Shown: piece after piece, positions 14,261 to 22,604 of the stretch | How the letters are laid out: each line of letters begins with the position of its first letter | Numbering within the stretch: the stretch's first letter is position 1 | NCBI RefSeq assembly: GCF_007829525.1 | Contig: NZ_VLJP01000031.1 | Location: 1-38,658 of the forward strand | Direction of reading: 5' to 3' | Source of the DNA: Mesorhizobium sp. J18 | GTDB taxonomy: Bacteria; Pseudomonadota; Alphaproteobacteria; Rhizobiales; Rhizobiaceae | DNA length: 38,658 bases | Position numbers and translations under genes: made by a program | The notes under the pieces: model-generated | Databases searched by the model: none | What the model saw: only the letters and a program-made list of their open reading frames with translations | Told to the model about the DNA's origin: nothing

Positions 14261-15203
14261 TGCCGTACCTTATTTTCGGGTTCACGACTGCATAGAGAAG
14301 ATCGGCAACGAGGTTTGCCAGGCAGTAGATGAGCGCGATAACCAGAATGCTCGCCTGGATCAGCGGAAGGTCGTGTCGCTCAATCGCGAACATCAAAAGG
14401 CGGCCGATCCCAGGATAGGAAAAGACGACTTCAACAACGACGATACCGCCTATCAGCCAACCCACATCGAGAGCCAAAACCGTGATCGTTGGCATCAGTG
14501 CGTTTGGCAATGCGTGCCTGAAAATCACAGTCCTCTCAGGTAGACCCTTTGCCCGTGCATTGCGCACGTACTGGCTATCAAGAGCCTCAAGCATGCTCGA
14601 TCGCGTCAGCCTCGAGACGTGGGCAATCAGGGTAAGGGTCAACGTGATTACGGGCAGGATGATGTGGGATAGCCACACCCCTGGAGAAGCGCTGATACTC
14701 GCAACGCCGCCAGATGGCAGGATCTGCAGATAGTTCGCAAAAAACATGATCAGCACGATGCCCCAGAAAAATTCTGGGATCGAAATTCCGACATAGGTGA
14801 ACGTCGAGACCAAATTGTCTGCCAGCTTATCTCGACGAACGGCAGCCCAGACACCCAGCAGAATTCCGAACAAGGTGACTGAGATAAAGGACACGATAGC
14901 CAGAGACGCCGAGGCCATAAAAGCCTCTGAAATCAAGGCGGATACCGGCCGCTCCATAATGAGCGACTGTCCGAAATCGCCTGTCACGACGCTGGAGATC
15001 CATCTCCAGTATTGAACGTAAAACGGATCATTCAGCCCAAGCTTCTCCCTGATCGCATCGACGACCTCAGGGGAGGCAAATTGGCCTGCGATCGTGCTGG
15101 CGACATCGCCAGGCATGATTTGTGTCACCCCGAAGACAAGCATCGAGATAACCAAGAGCACGACCATCACCGCCAGAAGACGGTTAATCACGTAAAGCGC
15201 CAT
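14250..15203 (-). CDS. Dipeptide-type ABC transporter permease (DppB family)
   Basis: 317 residues with six predicted membrane helices. Family landmarks are the N-terminal MALYVINRLLAVMVVLLVIS helix, the early GDPF-like segment LGLNDPFYVQYWRWI (55-69) and the coupling motif YVRNARAKGLPERTVIFRHALPNAL. It forms the channel with the DppC-type protein. It is separated from the binding-protein gene by a 52-bp gap that holds a 10-bp stem-loop, which would allow lower expression of the permeases than of the binding protein. Confidence 0.92.
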   Translation of the reverse strand: MALYVINRLLAVMVVLLVISMLVFGVTQIMPGDVASTIAGQFASPEVVDAIREKLGLNDPFYVQYWRWISSVVTGDFGQSLIMERPVSALISEAFMASASLAIVSFISVTLFGILLGVWAAVRRDKLADNLVSTFTYVGISIPEFFWGIVLIMFFANYLQILPSGGVASISASPGVWLSHIILPVITLTLTLIAHVSRLTRSSMLEALDSQYVRNARAKGLPERTVIFRHALPNALMPTITVLALDVGWLIGGIVVVEVVFSYPGIGRLLMFAIERHDLPLIQASILVIALIYCLANLVADLLYAVVNPKIRYGNGE

Positions 15204-15219
15204 GGAATGAGCCCTTGTG

Positions 15220-15247
15220 GGGACTAGGGAGAAATCCCCCTAGTCCC
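15220..15247 (-). promoter_or_regulatory. Intercistronic stem-loop between binding protein and permease genes
   Basis: GGGACTAGGG (15220-15229) and CCCTAGTCCC (15238-15247) are a perfect 10-bp inverted repeat with an 8-base loop. It starts eight bases after the binding-protein stop codon. Such stem-loops after binding-protein genes commonly protect the upstream mRNA or cause partial termination; that role here is inferred. Confidence 0.6.
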
Positions 15248-15255
15248 GTTAGCCG

Positions 15256-16758
15256 TCACTCGACGGTGGTTTCGCGCAGATCAAGCCACATCATCGGGCT
15301 AGACCTGAACCCCTTCACGTTCGTCCTTACGGCGTTTGCGTGGTTGATCACGTAAGGGATGACGCTCGGAGGGTTTTCGTATGCAAGCCGCTGGAACTCC
15401 TTATAGAGGCTTGCACGCTCTTCCTCGTCTGTGGTGGCGCGAGCTTTGTCCAAAACCGCATCAATCTCGCTGTTGGAATAATTCCACAGCGTGGAGTTCC
15501 ACGAACCCGTTGAGTGGAACCACGGGAAAATCGACGGGTCGACAGCGGGTCGAGAATAGAAGCCGTCGACGTAGAATGCGGCCTTACCCTCGATGTTGCT
15601 GATGAAGCTGTCCCAAGGCACGACCTGGATATCAACCTTGATGCCGATCTGAGCGAGCATCTCGCGAGCGGCCAGGCCCAGACGCTCCTTCGGCGGACGA
15701 CCACTCGGGACATACAGAGTGGCTTCGAAACCATCGGGGAAGCCAGCTTCCGCGAGCAGCTGCTTTGCCTTATCGACATCTGGCTTCGGCAGCGGGATGT
15801 CATCGTTGTGATACGGATGTCCTGGCGGGATCATCGTCAGGGTCGGCGTGCCTGCGCCAAAGACAGCGAACTCCACCATCGCCTCACGGTCGATACCGGC
15901 CGAGATCGCCTGACGGACATTCGGGTTGTCGAAAGGAGCGTGTGCGTTGTTCAAGATCAGGCCATCCCAGCTGGAAGTGGCCACGCTATCGATTGTCACA
16001 TCAGGGTTGTTTTCGATCTGCTGGAGCCCTTCAGGAGGCATGTCCCAAACCAGATCGACTTCGCCCGTCGACACTGCGGAGACGCGTGCGGCCACTTCTG
16101 GCATGATCCGCAGCTCGATAGCGTCGAGTTTCGGCTGGCCGTCCTTGTAATAATTTTCGTTCTTGAGGAGCTTCACGTCCTGACCTGGACGGAAGGATTC
16201 AAAAACGAAGGGACCAGTGCCGTCTGGCTCGGTTGCAATTTTATCCAGCTTGTCTGCAGGAACAATTCGCAGCTGGCGATCCGCAAAAAGCTCAGCAAAG
16301 CCAGCATACGGAATTGAGAGATCGAACTTGATGGTGTGCTTGTCGACCTCGGTGATGGCCGTGACGATCGAGAAATTCGCTCTCGCGACCGAGCCCGTTT
16401 CCTTGTTCTGGATACGCTCGATGGTCGCCTTGACGTCGCTGGCTTCCAGATCCTTGCCAGAATGGAACTTGACGCCCTCTCTAAGCTTGAACGTCCAGGA
16501 CTTGAGGTCGTCGGACACAGTCCAGCTCTCGGCCAGATCGGGAACGAGTTTCCCATCGGCATCGATAGTCGTCAGACCCGAATAGACGAGGAAATTCACG
16601 ACATATTCGTCGCCAATTTTTGTCTTAGCAGGATCAAGGGTATTCAGGTTCGAGGACAACGCCACCTTAAGCGTGCCTTCCGCCCATGCTGGGCTTAGAG
16701 CGCCCAAAGCGGCCGCCGAAATTAATAGGGTAGATGCAAGTCGTTTCACTAGGCTCAT
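15256..16758 (-). CDS. Extracellular solute-binding protein, family 5 (DppA/OppA type)
   Basis: 500 residues with a clear signal peptide (MSLVKRLASTLLISAAALGALSPAWA, cleaved after about residue 26). Hallmarks of the SBP_bac_5 family follow: LDPAKTKIGDEYVVNFLVYSGL, PDLAESWTVSDDLKSWTFKLREGVKFHSG, DGTGPFVFESF and the C-terminal LAYENPPSVIPYVI. It captures peptides or similar amine-bearing ligands in the periplasm for the DppBC-DppDF importer. Family 5 proteins also bind nickel, opines and other ligands, so the guanidino-compound ligand proposed here comes from gene context only. Confidence 0.9.
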   Translation of the reverse strand: MSLVKRLASTLLISAAALGALSPAWAEGTLKVALSSNLNTLDPAKTKIGDEYVVNFLVYSGLTTIDADGKLVPDLAESWTVSDDLKSWTFKLREGVKFHSGKDLEASDVKATIERIQNKETGSVARANFSIVTAITEVDKHTIKFDLSIPYAGFAELFADRQLRIVPADKLDKIATEPDGTGPFVFESFRPGQDVKLLKNENYYKDGQPKLDAIELRIMPEVAARVSAVSTGEVDLVWDMPPEGLQQIENNPDVTIDSVATSSWDGLILNNAHAPFDNPNVRQAISAGIDREAMVEFAVFGAGTPTLTMIPPGHPYHNDDIPLPKPDVDKAKQLLAEAGFPDGFEATLYVPSGRPPKERLGLAAREMLAQIGIKVDIQVVPWDSFISNIEGKAAFYVDGFYSRPAVDPSIFPWFHSTGSWNSTLWNYSNSEIDAVLDKARATTDEEERASLYKEFQRLAYENPPSVIPYVINHANAVRTNVKGFRSSPMMWLDLRETTVE

Positions 16759-16790
16759 TGTGTTCCCATATTTGCGCTAAGTATCTACGA

Positions 16791-17696
16791 TTATTGGCTC
16801 TTTTTGGACCTCCTCGTTTTGCCTGTGTCCCCGTCGCCCCACCATTCGCCCAGCGCGTGGCGTTGCTCTTCCCTTAGTCGAACGGCACCGGGGACGTTCT
16901 CGCCTTCTGACTCAGCGACGATCGCTACGAGTGTTTCCACCGCGGCAAAAGCAGCAGTCATTGAGTCAAAAAACGCAGGATTTTCGTAGTTGACCACGAT
17001 CTGCACGTCCGAAATCCGCCCTACCGTGGAAAGAGGCGAATTCGTAATGGCAATTATTTTTACTCCGCGGCTGCGAGCAAAATGGGCGACCTCGACAGAT
17101 CGCCGTGCAGCCGGATCCAAGCTGATAACGACAAGCGCATCCTCAGACCCGCAGTGCGTAAGCGGATCTGCTCCGATACCGCCAGGCCCATCCAACAGCA
17201 CTGCCTTCGTGCTGAAATACCCGTAGAGGTATGTGAAGTGGTACGCCGCGGCAAAAGCCGATCTCTGGCCAACCGCATAAACCGTTCTCGCGTTTTGCAG
17301 GATTTTTGCGGCTTCTCGAAGAGCCCAGCTCTGCTGTCCTGACTTCAGGTGCTGAACACTTGAGATGAGGCGATCCACCATCTCCACAGCAATGTCGCCA
17401 CCTTGCGACTGCCTAGTGCGCACGAGCTCTGCTGCACGGGAGCTAAATGGCTCAGAGGAATTTCTGATAGCACCGACGAAAACAGCGCGTAGCTCTTCGA
17501 AACCGGCAAAACCGAGCTGCTTTGCCAAGCGGGTCATCGTAGTCGCAGGCACACCCGCACGTCGCGACTGCTCTCGCATGGAAAGAAGCGCGACATCCTG
17601 AGGATGCTCCATGAGATACCTGGCTGCGACCTGCATCTGCCCAGATAGAGCCTCGTATTCCTCTCGGATTTGCTGAGATACCTTTTCGATGCACAT
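16791..17696 (-). CDS. MurR/RpiR-family transcriptional regulator (HTH + SIS)
   Basis: 301 residues. The N-terminal RpiR helix-turn-helix spans about 1-80 (SMREQSRRAGVPATTMTRLAKQLGFAGFEELR). A SIS domain of the phosphosugar-binding type spans about 125-260 (ARTVYAVGQRSAFAAAYHFTYL, EDALVVISLDPAARRSVEVAHFARSRGVKIIAITNSPLS). It is the second gene of the operon, so it is probably autoregulated and controls the cluster. In rhizobia this family also regulates amino-acid and amine catabolism, so the effector need not be a sugar phosphate. Candidate binding sites are the TGAACCA inverted repeats at 19120-19135 and 19260-19288. Confidence 0.9.
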   Translation of the reverse strand: MCIEKVSQQIREEYEALSGQMQVAARYLMEHPQDVALLSMREQSRRAGVPATTMTRLAKQLGFAGFEELRAVFVGAIRNSSEPFSSRAAELVRTRQSQGGDIAVEMVDRLISSVQHLKSGQQSWALREAAKILQNARTVYAVGQRSAFAAAYHFTYLYGYFSTKAVLLDGPGGIGADPLTHCGSEDALVVISLDPAARRSVEVAHFARSRGVKIIAITNSPLSTVGRISDVQIVVNYENPAFFDSMTAAFAAVETLVAIVAESEGENVPGAVRLREEQRHALGEWWGDGDTGKTRRSKKSQ

Positions 17697-17738
17697 CCTG
17701 GCCGCCTTACATCACCAGTGAACGGAGGGGGTAAGCAG

Positions 17739-19061
17739 TTACGACTCCAGGGCCGCCTTTACCGACTGCTCCAGTCGCGAAACGATTTCGTCGATGTCGG
17801 AGCGAGTTACGATGTAAGGCGGCGCTAGAAGGACGTGGTCTCCTGAAATGCCATCAACTACGCCACCTGTCGGGTAGACCATCAGCCCTCGTTCCATCGC
17901 ATTCTTCTTCACCGCCGCGTGCAGCTTCAGCTTCGACGGGAAAGGTCGCTTGGTCTCCCGGTCCTCAATCAGCTCGATTGCCCTGAAGAGGCCACGTCCA
18001 CGAATGTCGCCGACGTGAGGATGCTGTCCGAAGGTCTCGTAAAGCCGCTCATGCAGGTAGGCTCCCATCTCTCGGACGTTCTCGAGGAGGTTCTCATCTT
18101 CGATCACCCGCTGAACTTCCAACGCAGCCGCACAGGCGATTGCGTGTCCGAGATAGGTGTGGCCATGGGCGAAACCGCCACCGCGATTTACGGTGTCGAA
18201 GATTTCCTGAGTGCACATGACCGCGCCAATGGGCTGATAGCCAGCACCCATGCCTTTTGCGATCGTTACGAGATCAGGAGTGATGCCTTCCTGCTCGAAT
18301 GCGAACAGGGTGCCCGTGCGGCCCATCCCGCACATGACTTCATCAAGGATGAGCAGGACACCGTACTTGTCGCAGATCTCACGAATGCGACGGAAATAGC
18401 CTTCAACTGCAGGCACAGCGCCAGCTGTTGCGCCAACAACCGTCTCCGCGACGAATGCGGCTACCTTCTTCTCACCACGAGCAAGGGTCTCCTTTTCAAG
18501 TTCGTTCGCGACGCGAAGGCCATATTCAAGATCCGTCTCATTGTCCTCCTTGCCTCGATACGGGTAGCAGGACTCGATCTGGATAGACTTGAACAACAGC
18601 GGCTCGAAAGGAGCGCGCCTCCACGCATTGCCACTAATCGCAACGGCCCCGAGGGTCGCCCCGTGATAGCTGCGCTTGCGCGATATGATAACCTCACGTT
18701 CGGGCTCACCGTTCGCGACGTGGTACTGACGCGCCAGCTTCAACGCAGTCTCAACTGCTTCAGAGCCACCCGAAACGTAATAGACCTTATTGAGGCTGCA
18801 ATTTGCACGCGAAACGAGGAAGTCGGCAAGCTCTTCGGCCGGTTCACTGCTGAAGAAAGATGTGTGCGCGAATGCCAGCTTCTTCGTCTGCTCGATGATG
18901 GCATTCTGAACTCGATGGTTCGAATGACCCAGACATGAGACCGCCGCACCTCCTGAGGCATCGATGTATCTCTTCCCCTCTTGGTCGATCAGACAAATTC
19001 CATCGCCAGCTACTGCGACAGGGGGGAGCGCTCCAGGGAAACGATGAAAGATGTGGCTCAC
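17739..19061 (-). CDS. Class III (omega) aminotransferase, PLP-dependent
   Basis: 440 residues from a GTG at 19061, preferred because GGAGGG lies seven bases upstream and the protein then begins MSHIFHRFPGALPPV, as relatives do. Longer starts (ATG 19094, TTG 19115) lack this. Motifs: YIDASGGAAVSCLGH near the N-terminus, VSGGSEAVETALK, the cofactor aspartate in LLILDEVMCGMGRTG (D240) and the PLP lysine K269 in VTIAKGMGAGYQPIGA. Such enzymes move an amino group from omega-amino acids, putrescine or taurine to pyruvate or 2-oxoglutarate. In this operon it is the natural next step after a ureohydrolase has exposed a primary amine (putrescine from agmatine, or GABA from guanidinobutyrate). Confidence 0.88.
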   Translation of the reverse strand: MSHIFHRFPGALPPVAVAGDGICLIDQEGKRYIDASGGAAVSCLGHSNHRVQNAIIEQTKKLAFAHTSFFSSEPAEELADFLVSRANCSLNKVYYVSGGSEAVETALKLARQYHVANGEPEREVIISRKRSYHGATLGAVAISGNAWRRAPFEPLLFKSIQIESCYPYRGKEDNETDLEYGLRVANELEKETLARGEKKVAAFVAETVVGATAGAVPAVEGYFRRIREICDKYGVLLILDEVMCGMGRTGTLFAFEQEGITPDLVTIAKGMGAGYQPIGAVMCTQEIFDTVNRGGGFAHGHTYLGHAIACAAALEVQRVIEDENLLENVREMGAYLHERLYETFGQHPHVGDIRGRGLFRAIELIEDRETKRPFPSKLKLHAAVKKNAMERGLMVYPTGGVVDGISGDHVLLAPPYIVTRSDIDEIVSRLEQSVKAALES

Positions 19062-19119
19062 GTCATGCCCTCCAATTCGAGAGGCAATCTGCATCACGCG
19101 TTTCACAATTGTCAACTAT

Positions 19120-19135
19120 TGGTTCACTTGAACCA
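19120..19135. promoter_or_regulatory. Candidate operator, TGGTTCA-CT-TGAACCA
   Basis: A perfect 7-bp inverted repeat with a two-base centre, about 60 bp upstream of the aminotransferase start. The same half-site recurs at 19260-19288. Its position suits a regulator such as the RpiR-type protein of the operon. Confidence 0.5.
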
Positions 19136-19192
19136 TGCCAAGTGCGGTGTACGGAGTCAAAATATTACCTCAACCCTTTGTTTTTCCCCAAC

Positions 19193-19198
19193 ATTATA
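19193..19198 (-). promoter_or_regulatory. Possible -10 box (TATAAT) of the catabolic operon
   Basis: The minus strand reads CATCTATAATGTTGG, an exact -10 consensus, about 130 bp upstream of the aminotransferase start and between the two candidate operators. No good -35 hexamer is seen at 17 bp, so the call is weak. Confidence 0.3.
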
Positions 19199-19259
19199 GA
19201 TGCGCGCAGCCTTTTCCGATATTGACATTTGAATGGCGACATCGCGCGACTGAAACAAA

Positions 19260-19288
19260 TGAACCAGATCAATCAGGTCTCTGGTTCA
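19260..19288. promoter_or_regulatory. Second candidate operator, TGAACCAGA-11-TCTGGTTCA
   Basis: A perfect 9-bp inverted repeat (19260-19268 and 19280-19288) with the same TGAACCA half-site as 19120-19135 but a wider spacer. Two such sites around a possible promoter suggest looping or cooperative binding. Confidence 0.45.
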
Positions 19289-19541
19289 GACGATTGGCGG
19301 GCGCGATTGCTGATGGGTGCGCCCGCCAGGCAGGATGCCACTTACCGGGAGGGCCAATCCAAGATCGTATCTACGATGTAATCGACCACCGCACGCGCGT
19401 CGACTTCCAGTTAGCCTCAGCCCTGCCATCGATTCGATTGACTGAGATGGGATCGTGAACTGTCGTGGCAACTTTGCCAGATGGCGGGACGCTGGAACGG
19501 CGGCTTCTCGCGAAGCACTTCGAAAAACAGACCGTCCGGAT
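19289..19541. other. Non-coding stretch beyond the operator region
   Basis: About 250 bp. The minus strand around 19350-19412 encodes a short tail-like peptide (ARAVVDYIVDTILDWPSR, then stop), and the plus strand a short frame from about 19464. Neither can be placed in a family. This looks like degraded sequence leading into the remnants at 19542-20560. Confidence 0.4.
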
Positions 19542-20219
19542 ATGCGCGCTGCGCTGAAACGGAAGGGCGTGACCGTCGGCCGCGCCCTGGCGGCCTGTGC
19601 GCGGGAAATCGTGGATGACGCCCAGCTGAAGGTCGCCGCCGATGCACGGCGCGAGGACCTCATCGTGCACTTCGCCCTGACGCTGTTCCCAGGGGCCCTG
19701 AAATACGGTTCGCTCCCCGCCTCGATCCAGCGCGACGTCCGCACCTTCTTCGGCTCGCTCGCCAACGTCGTCGATGCCGCGAAGTCGGAGCTGCACTCCC
19801 TGCGCGACAGGGCCGTGCTCGAACGGGCTTATGTCGAGGCGGCCGAGTCGGGGTTTGCGACGTACGAAGATGGAACCCTCCGCTTCATGTCCGGAAACCT
19901 GGAGCATCTCCCGGTCAAGGTCAGGATCGTGGCGGGCTGCGCCGAGATCGTGCACCAAGGGTTTTCGCTCTTGGAATTTGTCGAAATCGGGCCAGAGCAA
20001 GGCGTAGTGCGAGGATTTGAATGTACCATGGTGGAAAGCGCCCTGCCTAGAGTATGTGCCTTGATAGAAATTGATCTTGCCCGATCGAAATCGCGCAGAA
20101 GGACGTTCGACAGAAAGTGCTCTACCTTAAGTCCCGCTATCTGGATCGCGGCCATCCTCGGCTGCAAAAGCAGTCCGCTGCCGACAGGAGGCTGCTGGAA
20201 CTTGGCATCGTGGACGTAA
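19542..20219 (+). pseudogene. Remnant resembling a DNA phosphorothioation-associated methyltransferase
   Basis: Residues encoded from 19542 (ALKRKGVTVGRALAA..., RREDLIVHFALTLFPGA, LPASIQRDVRTFFGS, LRFMSGNLEHLPVKVR, IVAGCAEIVHQG) follow the C-terminal pattern I recall for putative methyltransferases beside dnd genes (RREDLLVYLAL, LP..LQ.DVRAFF, ALYVH.S.L..LP...R...GCA). After about 20040 this frame loses sense. A different frame from about 20066 to a stop at 20250 reads IAQKDVRQKVLYLKSRYLDRGHPRLQ-like text ending GNGLQPRT. The gene is thus N-terminally truncated and frameshifted. The family is inferred from memory and needs a profile search. Confidence 0.4.
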
Positions 20220-20284
20220 AGGGAAACGGGCTTCAGCCGAGGACATAGCAGCGATACTAAACTCATCAAACCGCCGGAAATCGC

Positions 20285-20560
20285 GTGAGTAATGGGGATA
20301 GGGTTCCCTTGAAGGACCAGGTTGGGGAAGAGCGGATCGTCGCGCTCCTGCAAGAAAGGCTGGCGGTGGAGCTTCCATGCGTCCAGGAATACAAGGACGC
20401 AGGAAATCACAGGCGAAATCGCTCTCAAGGTGCTCGAGGCCGCGGGCGCTGGCCTCATACGAGGCATCGGCAGTCCTGTGCCTGGTCAAATGTGCCTAGA
20501 GGCGGCCGTCTGCTTTGCTATGGGCCTCCCTCACGGCGATCAACCGACTTGCGTGACCCC
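20285..20560 (+). pseudogene. Frameshifted gene remnant of unknown function
   Basis: One frame from 20285 reads VGEERIVALLQERLAVELP; after about 20397 the sense passes to another frame reading GEIALKVLEAAGAGLIRG, then PGQMCLEAAVCFAMGLPHGD. Both look like parts of one protein, broken by a one-base shift and cut off near 20560, where the oppositely oriented gene ends. I recall similar AAVC.A.GLPHGD proteins as uncharacterised. Confidence 0.4.
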
Positions 20561-20980
20561 GGCTTTGAATACTCCGCCAAGCTCCACGCCGACGCCGTCG
20601 GTCGCCTTGATATAGGCGCGGATCATCGACAGGGCAGCAGCGCGCTCAGTGAGCGGCGTCTCCGGGGCGGTGATCAATTCCATGTTGGCGTTGGTCGGTC
20701 TCAGCCGCTCGAGTCCCCACTCCGACCATACGGCCGCGATGGCGGACTGTTCGGCTTGTAGCCAGGCGCTAACCACTTTGTCTTCCACAGCGGTGAGTTC
20801 CAGCGCCGGATCGAAGCCTGAAGCTTCCAGCTGGCAGACAGCCTCAGCTGCCTCGCAGGGATGCACTCCAGACTGGACAAAAACCGACAAGCAGCTTCGA
20901 CGCCGTTCCAATTCAATGGGCGTGGCGGTTGGGATCGTGATCTTGATGACGGGGATCGGCCGCTCGGATGCGTGTCTCAC
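20540..20980 (-). CDS. Hypothetical protein, 146 residues
   Basis: The start is a GTG at 20980 with a strong ribosome binding site (GGAGGAC, 20984-20990), giving a protein that begins MRHASERPIPVIKITIPTATPIE. It is helical, with conserved-looking stretches SGVHPCEAAEAVCQLEASGFDPALELTAVEDKV broken across two helices, and no membrane segment. Function is not recognised. The 3' end overlaps the truncated remnant on the other strand, so its C-terminus may be non-native. Confidence 0.5.
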   Translation of the reverse strand: MRHASERPIPVIKITIPTATPIELERRRSCLSVFVQSGVHPCEAAEAVCQLEASGFDPALELTAVEDKVVSAWLQAEQSAIAAVWSEWGLERLRPTNANMELITAPETPLTERAAALSMIRAYIKATDGVGVELGGVFKAGVTQVG

Positions 20981-21148
20981 GACGTCCTCCTTTGCGTCTG
21001 GGGGTAATGAACAAAAAGAGAACAAAAATGTCAACCTGCCTCTTGTGGCCAGCCTACTCTGAGGAATATTTGCCTACGATGCGGGGGAAAAGACAGCACC
21101 GGCAACAACTGAGGATGCAAGCCGCCGGAAAAGCCTGATCAGATCGTC

Positions 21149-21355
21149 ATGAAGGACCGCTTTACGGCCGGCATTGAGGACGTTCACAGGGTTATTGTGA
21201 GCTACAGCGTGAACCTGCGTACGTCCTGTGCTGATTATCGGGCACTACAGCGATTGCACGATGCGCTGCTCGCCACGGTTAGCGAAGTAATAGGCAAAGA
21301 CGCGCCGTGGATTGGCCGGACACTCACCGGACCGCGCATAACTCGCGAAGAATAG
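21149..21355 (+). CDS. Small hypothetical protein, 68 residues
   Basis: Starts MKDRFTAGIEDVHRVIVSYSV and is predicted helical. It ends two bases before the zinc-ribbon frame at 21358, which suggests a former small operon. There is no strong ribosome binding site and no family is recognised. Confidence 0.4.
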   Translation: MKDRFTAGIEDVHRVIVSYSVNLRTSCADYRALQRLHDALLATVSEVIGKDAPWIGRTLTGPRITREE

Positions 21356-21357
21356 CC

Positions 21358-21653
21358 ATGGCCCAGCCCATCAACACCCTTGGCAAGCCTGTCCGCCGCG
21401 GCATGCTCGTCAAGGCTCAATGCCGACCTTGCGGCAACACGCGCTTCTATCGGGCTTCAGATCTCATGATGATCTATGGCGGCGGGCGCGATCTCTGAAC
21501 ATCAAATTCCGGTGCGGCCAATGTGAACCAGACGTTGAGGTACTTCCTGTCGATGTCGACCTCGGCCGTGCCAGGAGCGCTATCGTTCATGAACCATTTT
21601 GGGAGAACGGGAGGGTGGTCAGCTGGCTCGCAAGGCGGCTGAAGGGCGGGTGA
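21358..21653 (+). pseudogene. Small zinc-ribbon protein broken by a CT duplication
   Basis: The first frame (MAQPINTLGKPVRRGMLVKA, then CRPCGNTRFYRASDLMMIYGGGRDL) stops at 21498. If one CT is removed from GATCTCTGAAC at about 21490-21496, it runs on as NIKFRCGQCEPDVEVLPVDVDL to 21653. The repaired protein of about 97 residues has two CxxC pairs (CRPC and CGQC), as in a zinc ribbon. Its role is unknown; similar small proteins occur in rhizobia by recollection. Confidence 0.6.
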
Positions 21654-21834
21654 AGAGATCGCGACCGAACTATGCGAAGCGGGCGTATCTAAAAGTGCCA
21701 CGTGTTGGCGATACAGCGCGAGGGGTGATCCGGCGGGCTCCGTGACCGCCGGGAGTCCGCCACAATATCAAGGACGCCGCGACATTTTGATAATGGCTGT
21801 GAACGCTACTGACCGGGCGGCAAACTCTTGCGAC
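21654..21834. other. 181 bp with no recognised feature
   Basis: Lies between the zinc-ribbon remnant and the HsdM remnant. A GC-rich repeat-like patch (about 21735-21765, CCGGCGGGCTCCGTGACCGCC) is the only visible structure. Confidence 0.4.
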
Positions 21835-22190
21835 AGCCTCCCGCCGCGCGTCGAGGTCGGCGCGGACCGGCGTGCGGCGGGACGACAGCCAGCAGATTTC
21901 CCTTGATCAACTTCCTGGGGATCGCGCCCTCTAATGAGCCGCCGAGGAGGATGTCGTGTGGCGCGACGACGGTCATGCGGCCTGTCTTCAGCCTCATGGC
22001 CTCGATCATGTGAGGGATGAAGGCATAGTCGACTCTGGTCATGGGCGGCAGACGTCTGCGGAACGGCCGAATTGATTGCTCTCGGCCTGCTCGCAACCCC
22101 GATTCACTCCATGCTGACAGGTGGATTGGCGACGACGGCATCGAAGTGCTGCAGAGTATGGAGTACGAGTGGAGGTGGTACCCCTCACGC
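21835..22190 (-). pseudogene. Type I restriction methylase (HsdM) fragment
   Basis: The minus strand encodes the N6-adenine methylase core: FDAVVANPPVS (the NPPF/Y catalytic motif) in one frame, then, after a frameshift near 22105, FRRRLPPMTRVDYAFIPHMIEA and MTVVAPHDILLGGSLEGAIP followed by RKLIKGNLLAVV. In HsdM these correspond to NPPFS, then GDYAFI.HM, MAVVLPHGVLFRG..E..IR..LI..NLLDAVI. Only about 110 residues of the usual 500 or more survive, so this is a relic. Confidence 0.65.
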
Positions 22191-22604
22191 TTGCATGAAT
22201 TGTGCTTCAATGTGCGCCACCTCCCGACGGAGCTTGTCAATCAGGCTCACTGTGCGGTCAGATGTTAGCCGGGTCGAGATCATATTGATCGACAGTGCTC
22301 CAGTGACCTCGCCACCCGCTGAGCGGATAGGTACGGCGATGGCTGCGACACCGGCGATCGTCAACCCATGGGTAATTGTGTAGCCGTTCCGGAGCGTATC
22401 TTTCATCAGCGTGCGGATAGCGTCCGGTTGGATCCCATAGGTCGCATAGCGGGTACTGTTCGCACTCAGTATCACCTCGATGGCTCGCCGCCACGCTGTC
22501 TTCAATCGTTTAGCGCGCAAGCAGCATAATCGAGCTCGCGTGGGTGAACGACGATCAAGCCTTGCGTGCCGACGTCCGGCGCTAACTCCCGCGCGATTCA
22601 CCAT
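22185..22604 (-). pseudogene. IclR-family regulator, C-terminal domain only
   Basis: The last 100 residues show the IclR effector-binding domain (YTITHGLTIAGVAAIAVPIR, then GEVTGALSINMI and LIDKLRREVAHIEAQFMQA). The first about 35 residues of the frame are not IclR-like; a fragment in another frame (LIVVHPRELDYAACALND) may belong to the same gene. The DNA-binding domain is absent. It probably once regulated the lactonase and cyclase genes upstream on the same strand. The 3' end touches the HsdM fragment. Confidence 0.65.
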
